Part shown: positions 63,278 to 64,000 of the stretch, in pieces
How positions within the stretch are numbered: position 1 is the stretch's first letter
Layout: each line of letters starts with the position of its first letter
DNA from: Sandaracinaceae bacterium
Lineage (GTDB): Bacteria > Myxococcota_A > Polyangia > Polyangiales > Sandaracinaceae
Assembly: GCA_040218145.1 (NCBI GenBank)
Contig: JAVJQK010000031.1
Span: forward strand, 124,001 to 188,000
DNA: 64,000 nucleotides
Direction: 5' to 3'
Made by a program: the position numbers and the translations under genes
Notes under the pieces: model-generated
Told to the model about the DNA's origin: nothing
The model's input: only the letters and a program-made list of their open reading frames with translations
Database searches by the model: none

Positions 63278-63303
63278 GGGTACTGTCGATGGGTACTGTC
63301 GAT
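63278..63303. repeat. 13-bp tandem repeat upstream of the response regulator
   Basis: GGGTACTGTCGAT occurs twice head to tail, with a partial third copy before it (CTGTCGAA) and GGG after it. It lies 21 bp after the end of the next minus-strand gene. Confidence 0.9.
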
Positions 63304-63323
63304 GGGAGAGCGGGGCAGGGAGC

Positions 63324-64000
63324 TCACTCGTCCTCGTCGACCGCGGTCCGCCGGCCGAGCTGCGCGCGGCGGCTGCTCGCCTCCCGGTACACCGAGCTCG
63401 ACGGGGGCACCATCAACAGGACGCGCCCGTAGACCCCCATGGCGCGGGCCGGCGGCGCGTTCCGCGCCTCGATCATCATGCCGCGGGCCTGCGCCTCGCA
63501 CCCCGACGCCATCTGGCGAGCCTCGGGGTTGCGCGCGTCCACCCGGAGCGCCTGGCGCACCGCCGAGCACGAGCCCACCGGGTTGCTGCGCTGACGCCGC
63601 GCGTCGGCCAGATACGCGCTCACCACGTGCGGGCGCATCCGGTCGCGGTACTGACCGTTGCGCGCGATCTGCCGGTCGAGCGCCATCGCCTGCTCCATCT
63701 GCGGCCGCACGCTCGCCGCGAAGCGAGCGGACGAGACCCGGCGCCAGAGCGAGCCGAAGCGCTCGATGCGGCCCGCGAGCGTGGTCAGATCGTTGCGGTC
63801 CGCGCCGTTCGCCGACGTGGCCAGCGAGCGCGCGGTCGACGCCGCGCGCGCGAAGTCCCCGGCCAGGTAGGGGGTGACGATCGCGCTGCGATCGACCGAG
63901 CGCCCGCGGCGCGACCCGCGGCTCGGGCGCCCGCGCCGGGGCCCACGCCGGCCTCGCGTCGCGGCGCTCGGGCGCGCGTCGTCCGTGTCTTCCTCGGCCT
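63324..64000 (-). CDS. Partial gene (3' end), Arg/Gly-rich linker and helical C-terminal domain
   Basis: The open frame runs off the right edge, so only the last 225 or so residues are visible. They begin with an acidic then Arg/Gly/Pro-rich, probably disordered stretch ([19 protein letters not shown]). A helical, TPR-like domain follows (IVTPYLAGDFARAASTARS, DLTTLAGRIERFGSLWRRV), containing three cysteines and ending MVPPSSSVYREASSRRAQLG. Codon pattern and continuity show the frame extends upstream of the GTG at 63710. I do not recognise the family; such tails occur on myxobacterial kinases and FHA proteins, but the upstream part is needed to say. Confidence 0.7.
   Translation of the reverse strand, partial: AEEDTDDARPSAATRGRRGPRRGRPSRGSRRGRSVDRSAIVTPYLAGDFARAASTARSLATSANGADRNDLTTLAGRIERFGSLWRRVSSARFAASVRPQMEQAMALDRQIARNGQYRDRMRPHVVSAYLADARRQRSNPVGSCSAVRQALRVDARNPEARQMASGCEAQARGMMIEARNAPPARAMGVYGRVLLMVPPSSSVYREASSRRAQLGRRTAVDEDE

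Overview
The window is about 70% G+C, uses many GTG starts, and is packed with tightly overlapping genes. The gene content points to a myxobacterium (Myxococcota), most likely of the Polyangiales/Sandaracinus type; that placement is inference. Supporting signs are an MglA-type GTPase, FHA- and kinase-linked sigma-54 activators, AgmX/PglI-type lipoproteins, a giant TPR protein, and a CX3Y-type CcmE. MurE carries the DNPR motif, so the peptidoglycan should contain meso-diaminopimelate.

Layout. 0-4.8 kb: an FHA/sigma-54 activator diverges from a DUF1592-DUF1552 secreted-protein pair that has a good sigma-54 promoter. 4.8-26.9 kb (minus strand): a dcw cell-wall/division cluster in two blocks. The first is mraZ-rsmH-ftsL-ftsI-murE-murF-mraY-murD-ftsW-murG, in which all nine junctions overlap. 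The second is murC-ftsQ. They are separated by a metallophosphoesterase, a DUF2252 protein and a 1755-residue TPR protein on the other strand. No murB, ddl, ftsA or ftsZ is present here. The mraZ promoter shows a perfect -35, a 17-nt spacer and three MraZ-type boxes. 27.1-28.2 kb: two abutting hexanucleotide repeat arrays in opposite orientation, with no credible gene. 28.2-31.6 kb: an operon of a tail-anchored small protein, an MglA-like GTPase, a PocR-type histidine kinase and ThiL. 31.6-35.9 kb: a STAS-like protein, a GntR regulator coupled to a fatty-acid hydroxylase-like enzyme, a frameshifted UPF1-like helicase and a CBS protein. 35.9-41 kb: a 1566-residue kinase/ATPase/TPR/GAF/sigma-54 activator, and a DUF3467 protein. 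41-46.4 kb (minus strand): a membrane acyltransferase, an envelope lipoprotein, an SRPBCC protein, a NamZ-like hydrolase, pyrB and pyrR. 46.5-51.8 kb: type II IPP isomerase, a 165-bp imperfect palindrome, a CcmE-like chaperone, the ATP synthase F0 genes (atpZ-atpI-atpB-atpE, with promoter and terminator) and hemL. 52-62.8 kb (plus strand): a MoxR-DUF58-Bat operon whose seven genes after moxR are all joined by start/stop overlaps. 62.8-64 kb: a lone response regulator and the 3' part of a further gene running off the window.

The main themes are envelope building (dcw, Bat, NamZ, ATP synthase) and one-protein or small-operon signalling (two sigma-54 activators, GTPase-kinase operon, response regulator). 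The observations most worth checking are the split dcw cluster with its MraZ promoter, the sigma-54 promoter beside the FHA activator, the MglA-like/PocR-kinase operon, the kinase-sigma-54 fusion, the hexamer arrays, and short tandem duplications that repeat the stop codon at four gene ends.
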